A model generated the notes under the pieces. The model was not told where the DNA came from and did not search any database. It saw only the letters and a program-made list of their open reading frames with translations. A DNA stretch of 64,000 nt from assembly GCA_034928305.1 (NCBI GenBank), contig JAYFOZ010000001.1:1-64000 (forward strand). Direction: 5' to 3'. The position numbers were made by a program, and so were the translations under genes. The stretch comes from Methanomassiliicoccaceae archaeon. Lineage in GTDB: Archaea > Thermoplasmatota > Thermoplasmata > Methanomassiliicoccales > Methanomethylophilaceae. Shown piece after piece: positions 1 through 7,635 of this stretch (position 1 is its first letter; the number at the start of each line of letters is the position of its first letter).

Positions 1-1
1 G

Positions 2-352
2 ACCGTCGAAGGCGACGTGCACGACATAGGCAAATCGATCTGCTCGACGATGCTCCAGTGCGGAGGCTTCGACGTAGTCGACCTCGGCAGGGACGTCCCG
101 TCCAAGGATTTCGTCGCCCAGGTAAGGGACAACGGATGCACCATGCTCGGGATGTCCGCACTCATGACGACAACGATGACGGTCCAGAGGGACGTCATCG
201 GCATGCTCAAGGACGCGGGCATAAGGGACAACGTGAAAGTGATGGTCGGCGGGGCGCCGGTCACGCAGACGTGGGCCGACAAGATCGGGGCCGACTGCTA
301 CAGCGAGTCGGCGTCCGAGCAGGTCGGGAAGGCGAAGGCGCTTCTGGGGTGA
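2..352 (+). CDS. mtbC: Dimethylamine corrinoid protein MtbC (5' partial)
   Basis: C-terminal 116 residues of a cobalamin-binding methyltransferase corrinoid protein; the start lies before the window. The DxHDIG motif that supplies the cobalt-ligating histidine is visible as GDVHDIGKS at the left edge, followed by the Rossmann-like B12 fold and a GGAP segment. Such proteins carry the methyl group between a substrate-specific methyltransferase and the MtbA-type methylcobamide:CoM methyltransferase. The ORF ends 6 nt before mtbB, and the stop region GGGGTGA doubles as the mtbB ribosome binding site, so the two are co-transcribed. The subfamily (MtbC rather than MtmC or MttC) is inferred from the neighbour. 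Confidence 0.9.
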   Translation, partial: TVEGDVHDIGKSICSTMLQCGGFDVVDLGRDVPSKDFVAQVRDNGCTMLGMSALMTTTMTVQRDVIGMLKDAGIRDNVKVMVGGAPVTQTWADKIGADCYSESASEQVGKAKALLG

Positions 353-358
353 ACGGAA

Positions 359-1771
359 ATGGCAGAATATCTTACATACATGGGTGACGGAAAGAGGATA
401 TGGTCCACTCGCGAGAAGGTCATCGACGACCTGCAGGCGGGAATGGCGGAGGCCGCAGAGGTCGGAAACGTCCCGGACCTCTCCTCTGAAGAGCTGGCAA
501 TGCTCTGCGACATCGTATGCGACCGTAACAGGATAGTCAGCGTTGAGCCCGGAAACGAAGTCGTTCTTTCGAACGACGGAGCCCAGAACAAGTTCACCGG
601 TGACAGCGGGAGCAGCGGATGTGGAATCGAGATGTCTGCGCTGGTAGCCGCCCAGGTGCACGAGCGCGCCATGTCGATGGACACCTTCGAATTCGGAAGC
701 CTCGACAACAATTACAGCGTCAAGCCGCTGAAAGCGGTCATAGCGATGCAGATGCAGAAGATGGAAGACATGCAGAACAGCATGATTGTGCCCTTTTTCT
801 ACGGAGCTATGCCCAACATGGGTCTGTACTATGAGCCGGATGGACCTTACGGAAACCCGCCCGACCTGATGAGAGAGGGAAAGATAGAGGAAGCCCAATC
901 CGAGATGGAGAAGGCGATGGACTCGATGACCAGGGACATAGAGTTCATGGGCGTTAGGATGCAGGAGGCCGGGTCCGACGGATTCAACTTCGACACGACC
1001 GCGTCCGCCGGCGACGGAGATTTTCTGTCGGTGCTCAGGGGAGTGGAGCTTCTTAAGAAGGCCCGCCCTGAGGCACAGACCATGGTGGGAATGTCCAGCG
1101 AGAACGTCATCGGAATTCACGGGATGCTCGACTACAAGGGACATGAAGTTGCGGGGATATATCCCCACGATCAGGCCAAGCTTGCCGAGATGGCCGGCGT
1201 CGACGTTTTTGGACCGGTCACCAACACCAAGTCCGGAAAATCCCTCGCCTGGAACATGGCCTACTCCGTAGCTATCATCAAAGAGTGCGAGAAGAAGTCC
1301 AACCTGCCCTGCCATGTGAACCTGGGAATGGGAGTCGGCGGAATACCCATGCTGGAGACACCTCCCGCAGAGGCGGTCACGCGTTGCAGCAAAGCCATGG
1401 TCGAAGTTGCCAAAGTGGACGGTATTTAGATCGGTGTCGGCGACCCCGCCGGTATGTCGATCGCACACATGATGGCTTCCGGGCTCGGAGGGATCAGAAC
1501 TTCCGGAGACCTTGTCGCCAGGATGCAGTTCGGCAAGAAGATGAAGACCCCCGCCGCCAAGGAGTACGTCGCCAAGAAGCTCGGAATTTCCGTGCTCGAT
1601 CTGACCGATGTATATGTGATGAGGGACCTCCGCGAAGCGCTCGGCATCGGAGTGACCGTGGGGCTCCCCGGAGCTCCCAGGGGTATCGCAGCAAAGATGA
1701 ACATCGAGAAGCTTCTCGACATCAAGATCAACTGCTGCGAGAACTTCCGCAAGATGACCTCCAAGAGGTAA
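359..1771 (+). CDS. mtbB: Dimethylamine methyltransferase MtbB with in-frame amber (pyrrolysine) codon
   Basis: Transfers a methyl group from dimethylamine to the corrinoid protein encoded just upstream, the first step of methanogenesis from dimethylamine. The frame is open from ATG 359 to a TAG at 1427-1429 (codon 357) and continues in the same frame to TAA 1769-1771, giving about 470 residues, the normal MtbB length. The residues around the amber (VDGI before, [10 protein letters not shown] after) match the pyrrolysine site of known MtbB proteins, so TAG is read as pyrrolysine and not as a stop. Automated callers would split this gene at 1429. Upstream motifs such as [12 protein letters not shown] and [14 protein letters not shown] also fit MtbB. 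A hairpin terminator follows. Confidence 0.96.
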
Positions 1772-1779
1772 ATAATTTA

Positions 1780-1808
1780 GCGGGCATCGCCCGCATTTTT
1801 ATTTTTTT
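1780..1808 (+). terminator. Hairpin terminator after mtbB
   Basis: GCGGGC (1780-1785), a 3-nt loop and GCCCGC (1789-1794), then a T-rich run to 1808. It lies 8 nt after the mtbB stop, between mtbB and the convergent apt gene. Confidence 0.75.
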
Positions 1809-1857
1809 CAAAGCCGACTATGTGTTTTTCAGGCCCGATATCTGAAAACCGTCCCGG

Positions 1858-2382
1858 TCAGTGGCCCGGGTACACGACAAGCGATTCGACGTCGTATCCT
1901 TCCAGCTTCTTCCTGCCCTCGAGTCCCGCAAGCTCGATGACGAAGCATATCTTGACAACCTCTCCGCCGAGCTTCTCGATCATTTTGATCATGGCCTCGG
2001 TGGTTCCCCCTGTGGCTATCAGGTCGTCAACGATCACTACCTTCTGCCCGGGCCTGATGCAGTCTTTGTGCATCTCCAGCGTGGCGGTGCCGTATTCAAG
2101 GTCGTATTCCTGGCATATGGTCGCTCTGGGGAGTTTTCCTTTCTTTCTTACGATAACGAAGCCCTTTTTCAACGCGTATGCGACGGGGGCGCCGAATATG
2201 AAGCCCCTTGACTCGGATCCCGCCACAAGGTCGAAGTCCACGCCCTCCAACATGTCGACGATGCCGTCGATCGAAAGAGAGAATCCCTCGCTGTCTTGCA
2301 GGACCGTCGTGATGTCCCTGAACATTATTCCTTTGGTTGGAAAATCCGGTATCGTCTGGATGTAGTCTTCGACTGTTTTCAT
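1858..2382 (-). CDS. apt: Adenine phosphoribosyltransferase
   Basis: 174-residue type I phosphoribosyltransferase that salvages adenine to AMP with PRPP. The PRPP-binding motif VVIVDDLIATGGTT (about residues 114-127) and the N-terminal IPDFPTKGIMFRDIT typical of Apt are present, and the length is normal. It is convergent with mtbB. The start at 2382 is supported by a TATA-like box about 30 nt upstream and no clear ribosome binding site, suggesting a short or absent leader. Confidence 0.93.
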   Translation of the reverse strand: MKTVEDYIQTIPDFPTKGIMFRDITTVLQDSEGFSLSIDGIVDMLEGVDFDLVAGSESRGFIFGAPVAYALKKGFVIVRKKGKLPRATICQEYDLEYGTATLEMHKDCIRPGQKVVIVDDLIATGGTTEAMIKMIEKLGGEVVKICFVIELAGLEGRKKLEGYDVESLVVYPGH

Positions 2383-2410
2383 GTGAGTACAGTATGGACT
2401 GGCAGGTCAG

Positions 2411-2420
2411 TATAAAAAGC
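2411..2420 (-). promoter_or_regulatory. TATA box of apt
   Basis: On the minus strand this reads GCTTTTTATA, 29-38 nt upstream of the apt ATG. The spacing would put the transcription start very close to the start codon. Confidence 0.5.
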
Positions 2421-2805
2421 CAATCATGGGACAAAATCCGGAGAAATCCCCGAGTGGGGTAAGGGCCCGGCCCTGCCGGGATTATTGCGGTCATCAGTCG
2501 AGTCTTGCAGACCGTTCTGTAGAGGGTCAATCAGAGTAAAGAGCCATCAGGCCAGTCTTCTGCTCTTTGTTACCGCAGTACCATATTGAACAATCTTCGC
2601 CGCAGATCCTTGTGTTATTTCGTTTGCCGATAGCCACTTACCTCCGGATTATACAATTCATTACTACTATTTATATCAATCGTTTAACGATTTACGTCAA
2701 TAAACGATTAATTAATACGAATTTCGTAGAATAATATTATAAAAACGACGAAATGCGAAATATGATCATGTGCGAGGGATCCGAATAAAAATATTCCACA
2801 TGGCG
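2421..2805. other. Gene-free, partly AT-rich intergenic stretch
   Basis: No convincing ORF. The part from about 2640 to 2800 is strongly AT-rich and holds a 7-bp inverted repeat with a 1-nt spacer, AATCGTT-T-AACGATT (2678-2692), plus related ACGATT and CGAAAT words nearby. No replication initiator gene is adjacent. The function is unknown: it could be a regulatory or structural site, or relic DNA. Confidence 0.4.
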
Positions 2806-2807
2806 GA

Positions 2808-2841
2808 TTAAAAAGAAAGGGTGGCCGGCCGGGGCCGGCTA
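2808..2841 (-). terminator. Putative terminator of the SPFH cluster
   Basis: A GC-rich GGCCGGCC/GGGGCCGGC inverted repeat lies just after the stop of the 2849-3967 gene. On the minus strand it is followed by CCCTTTCTTTTTAAT, a hairpin plus pyrimidine/T run. Confidence 0.5.
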
Positions 2842-2848
2842 ATCGGTT

Positions 2849-3967
2849 TCAGTTCAGCTGTTCGGAGCAGTAAGGACAGAACTTCGGGACCTTGGCAAGT
2901 CCCTTGAGGTCCTCTCCGCAGTACGGACAGACGTTGAACTTCTTCTGCCCTCCCGCCGAGGCCGGAGCGGCGGCGGAACGGGCGGCCTGCTGCTGGACCG
3001 CGGGAGGGCTCCCGATATCGTCCCTGGCCTGCTGTTGTGGAGACGGCTTTCCGCAGTTTCCGCAGAATCTGTACGGATACTCGTTGGGCGTTCCGCAGTA
3101 AGGGCACAGGACCTTGGGGGTCTGCCCGGGCTGCTGCTGGGACATCTGCTGCTGCTGGAGCTGCTGGTACATCTGTGGGAACAGGAGCATTCCCGTACCG
3201 ACGGCGGCACCTCCTTCGGAATTGCCTATGGCGTCGGCCATGCGGTCCATTACAGCATACTTCTTGAAGGCCTCTCCGTTCTTGGAGCTGAACTGCAGGT
3301 ACTGGAAGACCTTCTCCATGTCCTCATCCGTGGTCCTGAGCTCCGAGATCTTCAGCGCCAGCAGCTCTATGCCCCTCTGCGTGAAGTACGGCTCGATCAG
3401 CGCCTTGGTGGAAGTGGACGCCCTCTCGAGGTTCGTGTACACGTCCATATAGTACTGCTCGGTGAGCTGCTGCGTTATCTGCTCGTTGATGAAGCTCTTC
3501 ATGAACGCGTTCACGTCACCGGTGCTGTAGGCGCTCATGCCTCCGATGACCTGGGTGAAGAACACGGCGATGTCCTCCTTCTTGACGCGGAACTGGTAGT
3601 CGCCGTTCGCCATGAGGGTGATCGGCACATTGTATTCCTGCGCCGCTTTTATCATTCCTCTGATGCCCCACTTCCCGTTGAACATCTTCAGCGAGACGTA
3701 TATGATCTGGACCTTGAACGGCGTCTCCTTGAAGCCCAGCGCGAGCTGGTAGAGCTTTGTGAGCCACGGGATGTTCGACGACATCACCGAGTGCCTTCCC
3801 GGTTCCAGGACGCCGGTGAGCTGGCCGTCCCTGATGAACAGCGCGACCGCGTGTTCCGGGACGGTCACGGACGTAAGGGTCCTGAGGTCGTTGTACTCGT
3901 ATGTATAGATGATATCGTCAGGGCCCTGGCTTTCCCAGTTTACCACATTGGTTTTCTTTTCTGCCAT
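2849..3967 (-). CDS. SPFH/Band 7 protein with two C-terminal zinc ribbons (YdjI-like)
   Basis: 372 residues. The N-terminal two thirds resembles the SPFH/virion-core-like family typified by Bacillus YdjI: a short beta-rich start, then the SPFH region up to about residue 230. A glutamine-rich linker (QQLQQQQMSQQQPG) leads to a CPYC...CGNC zinc ribbon and a second CPYC...CPYC ribbon that ends the protein. SPFH proteins form oligomers at membranes and often act with PspA-type coiled-coil proteins. It is the last gene of a leftward five-gene cluster and starts 5 nt after the coiled-coil gene. The family assignment is from sequence pattern; the role in envelope stress is inferred. Confidence 0.8.
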   Translation of the reverse strand: MAEKKTNVVNWESQGPDDIIYTYEYNDLRTLTSVTVPEHAVALFIRDGQLTGVLEPGRHSVMSSNIPWLTKLYQLALGFKETPFKVQIIYVSLKMFNGKWGIRGMIKAAQEYNVPITLMANGDYQFRVKKEDIAVFFTQVIGGMSAYSTGDVNAFMKSFINEQITQQLTEQYYMDVYTNLERASTSTKALIEPYFTQRGIELLALKISELRTTDEDMEKVFQYLQFSSKNGEAFKKYAVMDRMADAIGNSEGGAAVGTGMLLFPQMYQQLQQQQMSQQQPGQTPKVLCPYCGTPNEYPYRFCGNCGKPSPQQQARDDIGSPPAVQQQAARSAAAPASAGGQKKFNVCPYCGEDLKGLAKVPKFCPYCSEQLN

Positions 3968-3972
3968 TCAAA

Positions 3973-4521
3973 TCACTCCTTGACCCCTTCCATGAATCCT
4001 TTCATCACGGTCTCCCTGTGGTTGTAATCCTCGATCATCCTGTCGGCGGTCTTCTCGATCTCGCGCAGGATACCTTTTATGGCGTATTCGCCCTCGTCTA
4101 TCTTCTTCACAAGATCGGCGACCTCTTTTCTCAGGAGCACCGTTCCGTCCACCAGTTTGGCGTCCCAGGAGACCAGATCGTCCAGCTCGCCCTCCAGGAT
4201 TTTGACGGATGCGTGCCATCCGCTGTAACCGTTTACCGCTTTCTGCACGGATATATGATACTTGTCGACCTTCGTGCGGATCCTTTCGGTGTCCCTCATG
4301 AGCTCGAGGTCCTTTATCGCCGCCCTCTGGATGGTTGCGAGGTCGTTCTTCGTGCCTTCGAGCGTGCGGGCAACCTCTTGCCTTATCGCTCTGTCCTCGT
4401 CCCTGCGGAGGTTCTTTTCCTTGTACCCCCTGTATATGGGGATGTAAAGTCCGATACGCTCCACCAGAGATGTGTTGCCCCTCATATGGCTTCCAACTGT
4501 GTCGTCTAAAGGCATTTTCAT
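3973..4521 (-). CDS. Coiled-coil protein of the SPFH cluster
   Basis: 182 residues, very rich in charged residues with long predicted helices (about 35-175), no membrane segment and no cysteine cluster. It sits between the SPFH gene and a small membrane protein with almost no spacing, which suggests a shared complex. Its place next to an SPFH/zinc-ribbon protein resembles that of PspA-like proteins in bacterial ydjFGHI-type operons, but I see no clear PspA signature, so no function is assigned. ATG 4519-4521 is used; a second ATG lies two codons in. Confidence 0.7.
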   Translation of the reverse strand: MKMPLDDTVGSHMRGNTSLVERIGLYIPIYRGYKEKNLRRDEDRAIRQEVARTLEGTKNDLATIQRAAIKDLELMRDTERIRTKVDKYHISVQKAVNGYSGWHASVKILEGELDDLVSWDAKLVDGTVLLRKEVADLVKKIDEGEYAIKGILREIEKTADRMIEDYNHRETVMKGFMEGVKE

Positions 4522-4893
4522 TCACTTCCTGTTCTTAAATGTAATAATAATTCCGATCGCTGCCGCGGCCAGGAGTATCAAAGCCACGGGGGCCAGCCAA
4601 CCGAGGCCGGTGTAGAACCACATGTAGCCTGCGAGGCCGACGACCAGCATGAGCACTCCCAATACCAGGTTATAGTCGCTGTTGCTCGGGCCGAAGTTCG
4701 TCCCTCCGTCCCTCTGCATGGGGGACATTACGGCGAATGTTATTCCCATTACGATGAGCACGACCCAGAGGATGATGCTGATCCCTTCGTTCATTACGCT
4801 GTAGGCTACCAGACCGATGACCACCGCGATCAGGAACATCGAGCCGATCACTGCGGACAGGGTCCTGTTGGCCAACTTGTCCTTGTTTGTCAT
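4522..4893 (-). CDS. Small four-helix membrane protein
   Basis: 123 residues with about four hydrophobic segments: two in the N-terminal half, two in the C-terminal half, and a polar loop in between (PMQRDGGTNFGPSNSD). It ends in a basic tail (FKNRK). ATG at 4891-4893 is preceded by GAGAAAGAGGAA. A longer in-frame upstream extension exists but reads as low-complexity, out-of-frame sequence of the neighbour. Its stop abuts the start of the coiled-coil gene. Family not recognised; probably the membrane anchor of the cluster. Confidence 0.75.
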   Translation of the reverse strand: MTNKDKLANRTLSAVIGSMFLIAVVIGLVAYSVMNEGISIILWVVLIVMGITFAVMSPMQRDGGTNFGPSNSDYNLVLGVLMLVVGLAGYMWFYTGLGWLAPVALILLAAAAIGIIITFKNRK

Positions 4894-4916
4894 TTCCTCT
4901 TTCTCCTTTGTATCTA

Positions 4917-6455
4917 TTATAGTACTATCAGTTGATTGATGTCTGTCCTCTTCATCCTCTCGGGCAGCAGCTTTCCGAACCCGTTGACAACAACGGTGTT
5001 CCCGGATACCTTGCACGGGACGTATATCAGGTTCTTCACGTACGGTTTGCTCAGTCTTAGTTTGCTGTTGCTCTGCATGCGCTGAACCAGATAGTTCTCG
5101 GTTAGATGCTCGGCCTCCTTCTTGGTGCTGAGCGGGACTATTATCTTCCTGGCGCCGGGGCTGCCGGGCCTCGCGGTGTCGGACAGGGACCCTATCCCCT
5201 CGCCGCCGCTGATGCTGACCTCCGATCCGCGGAGGCCCGCAAGTATGCTCGTCTCCGGGCAGAGCGCGAATATGTCGGTGACCCCCGAGGCGGGATTGGT
5301 AAGACATCCCGCGTCGACGGTGAAATCTCCGGGGATCAGGATGTCTTCCGCAACTTCGACGCTCTTCTTGGACCAGAGGGCGCCGGTCACGAAGCTGTAT
5401 CTGAGGTCTACGTCCCAGAACGGGAACAGATAGTCTCCGTCCCCCGATGTTATCATCATCGTTCCGGAACCGCTCCTCGCGCCCAATGCCTGGGAAAGGT
5501 GCTGGAACAGCTCGCTGTTCCTGTCCTTCGTCCTCAATATGGTCCAGTTGCTGACATTAGGATACTGTATTTTAGAGATCTTGGCCAGCGCCGCGAGCGT
5601 TTTCACGGCGTCCCCGCCTGTCGACGACGAGCTTTTGACCAGGTCGGCGACCGCACTTACCTGCGACAGTTCGCGCTCGACGCCCTGATACATTATGGCC
5701 AGCGAGGGCACGGAGAACAGATTGTCCTTCACGTCCTTCAGGCCTTTGGCGCCCTTTTCGAGGTAGCCGATGCTTCCCAGCGAGTCCCCGTTCAGAAGTT
5801 TCTCGCATCCCGTGCACGCCTCGGCAAGTGCCGAGAAGCGCTTGGATACGGGTGCATAATCGTTGGATTTCGACAGCATCTCCGAAGCCTGTGTGAAGTT
5901 GTTGCTCATAAGCAGATATCTTCCCGGTTTGTCCTCCAGCAACAGTTTCACGTTATTGATTATAAGAGCATACGACTTCACGATGCTCTCGGCGTTCGCG
6001 AGCTCCTTGCGGTCGTTACTGTCGACGGCCAGAGGCGAAAGCCCCTTGATCTTTGCGTCGAACTCGAAGGCGGACGCGGAAGTATGCACAGGTTTGGCCG
6101 TGTTGTCGGTGGTGAAAGGCATCACGAACAGCGGATTGGTCATCAAGGTGTTCGCAGCAAACCTGTATTCGGTTATCTCGGCAGATATCCTGGGCCTTAC
6201 GTTGGTGACGTATATGTTGTGCCTGGCTATCGAGTCCACGTTCTCGGCCTGGGACATCGAGAAGCCGCCCGGCATAGCGCTGCTTACCCAGGACCGGACC
6301 TGGTCCATGACCTGGTCCAGATACGCTTTGGCGTCTATGCGCTGCTGTGTGGTGCCGCAGCTGCGGCATGTTATGTACGGTGTGTTGGCCTCGACGTCCT
6401 TCGCTTCGAACGGCGCACCGCAGTATTTGCACCTGAGCATTACCATGTCGTCCAA
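4917..6455 (-). CDS. Zinc-ribbon protein of the SPFH cluster (YdjG-like in layout)
   Basis: 512 residues. The N-terminus has a TFIIB-like zinc ribbon, CKYC (residues 9-12) and CRSC about 20 residues later, followed by a long soluble region with no other motif I recognise. The start is probably TTG at 6453-6455, because AGGTGA lies 4 nt upstream; ATG codons three and five codons further in are alternatives. It lies 4 nt after the upstream gene. Zinc-ribbon proteins next to SPFH proteins are seen in bacterial ydj-type clusters; the comparison is by layout only. Confidence 0.75.
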   Translation of the reverse strand: MDDMVMLRCKYCGAPFEAKDVEANTPYITCRSCGTTQQRIDAKAYLDQVMDQVRSWVSSAMPGGFSMSQAENVDSIARHNIYVTNVRPRISAEITEYRFAANTLMTNPLFVMPFTTDNTAKPVHTSASAFEFDAKIKGLSPLAVDSNDRKELANAESIVKSYALIINNVKLLLEDKPGRYLLMSNNFTQASEMLSKSNDYAPVSKRFSALAEACTGCEKLLNGDSLGSIGYLEKGAKGLKDVKDNLFSVPSLAIMYQGVERELSQVSAVADLVKSSSSTGGDAVKTLAALAKISKIQYPNVSNWTILRTKDRNSELFQHLSQALGARSGSGTMMITSGDGDYLFPFWDVDLRYSFVTGALWSKKSVEVAEDILIPGDFTVDAGCLTNPASGVTDIFALCPETSILAGLRGSEVSISGGEGIGSLSDTARPGSPGARKIIVPLSTKKEAEHLTENYLVQRMQSNSKLRLSKPYVKNLIYVPCKVSGNTVVVNGFGKLLPERMKRTDINQLIVL

Positions 6456-6459
6456 ATAA

Positions 6460-7383
6460 TCACCTTACTGATCTGACGGCGGCCCACAGGGCAACTATCT
6501 CCGCCTGCAGCCTGGCCTCCATGGCCCTCATCTCGCTCATGGCCTGGGCATGGTACGCTTTGGCGATATCGTCCGCCCTTGTGGAGATACCCTTGTAGCA
6601 CGCTCTGCAGGCATATATCGCACCGTAATCGTCGGTCTCGGACCTAAGGGGTTCGCCATCGGCCTTCCTGAGCATCGGCGAGATCTCGCTGGATATCGGG
6701 AAGAAGTGGATTCCCAGGCCGGAAGCGGTCCTTCCGCAGAACCAGCATTTGCATGTCCTGGAATAATCGTTGACCAGTTTGAGGTTGGCCTCTCCGGTGT
6801 CCCCGACCTGCTTCCTGTACCCGTAGGCTATCTGCTGGTACTCCGCGGCCTTCCTCGGGTCGTCCCAGACCGTTCCCAGGGCCAGGAACTCGTATCCCGT
6901 CGCGAACAGGACAAGCCCTTCTCTGATGCCGGTCCTCGTCGTGTCGTTGAGGAAGATCTCGTTCGTCTTAAGGTTCTCGTTGCCCACCTCGGCCTGGTAC
7001 CTCTGCGCCAGCTTCAGGAGTTTATTTCCTTTGTCCAGCAAAACGGCCGAAGGTCCGTTCATGTTGAAGATCTGAATCTCTTCGATCGCCAGTTCGCACT
7101 GCACGATCATCATGGCTATGTTGACGGTGGTCAGGCCGAACGTGAACTCCTTTGCCTTGGTGGCCTTCATGGCATTGAGCAGGGCCCTGTAAGCATTAAC
7201 GTCGCCCAGCCGTCCGCGCAGGTCTATCATCCCTACAAGGACCGCCGATATGTCATCGGGCCCGCCGTCCTTCTCTATCGACTTCATCAGTCTGGCGCGG
7301 GCTTTATCGAATTCTCCCTGTTTTATCAGATCTAGGGCTTGTTCGTACAGGGCATCTGCATCTTTGAAAAGTGAGAGGGCCAT
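6460..7383 (-). CDS. TPR-like protein with a cysteine-rich zinc site; first gene of the SPFH cluster
   Basis: 307 residues from ATG 7381-7383, which has GAAGGA upstream; a GTG 25 codons earlier is less likely. The N-terminus (DADALYEQALDLIKQGEFDKA region) looks like a TPR-type helical repeat. The middle is helical. Two cysteine pairs, CKCWFC and CRAC, lie about 60 residues apart near the C-terminus and could bind zinc. The protein ends in a helix. Function not recognised; its operon position suggests it works with the SPFH protein. Confidence 0.7.
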   Translation of the reverse strand: MALSLFKDADALYEQALDLIKQGEFDKARARLMKSIEKDGGPDDISAVLVGMIDLRGRLGDVNAYRALLNAMKATKAKEFTFGLTTVNIAMMIVQCELAIEEIQIFNMNGPSAVLLDKGNKLLKLAQRYQAEVGNENLKTNEIFLNDTTRTGIREGLVLFATGYEFLALGTVWDDPRKAAEYQQIAYGYRKQVGDTGEANLKLVNDYSRTCKCWFCGRTASGLGIHFFPISSEISPMLRKADGEPLRSETDDYGAIYACRACYKGISTRADDIAKAYHAQAMSEMRAMEARLQAEIVALWAAVRSVR

Positions 7384-7605
7384 ATTTTTCCTTCTGTGGA
7401 GAATTGCATGTTCAGGGTAAAATACTATTTGAACGATCTTGGTATGAGCATCGGGCACGCTGGGCGCCCAACCGCCACCAGAATCGAAACTTTGTCTCGG
7501 TCGTTCTTCGTTGAATAAAGTAAATATCGATTATTTCAAATATTATTAGATGTTTGTCTAATTCAATTTTAATAATAGATACATTTGTCAGAAGTGTTCG
7601 GAAAA

Positions 7606-7614
7606 CTTTATATG
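7606..7614 (+). promoter_or_regulatory. TATA box of the glutamine synthetase gene
   Basis: CTTTATATG lies about 22 nt before the ATG at 7636, in an AT-rich stretch. There is no ribosome binding site between them, which points to a leaderless transcript. Confidence 0.55.
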
Positions 7615-7635
7615 AAATAAATTGCTCGCCCCAGC

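Noticed and set aside
1427-1429. Nonsense mutation splitting mtbB
   Set aside because: The TAG is at the known pyrrolysine position, and the frame continues in full-length, conserved sequence.
2640-2800. Replication origin
   Set aside because: AT-rich with an inverted repeat, but no ORB-like repeats and no orc1/cdc6 gene nearby.
5106-6476. 456-codon open frame on the plus strand
   Set aside because: It is antisense to the zinc-ribbon gene at 4917-6455, has no protein-family features, and exists because high GC makes long opposite-strand frames.
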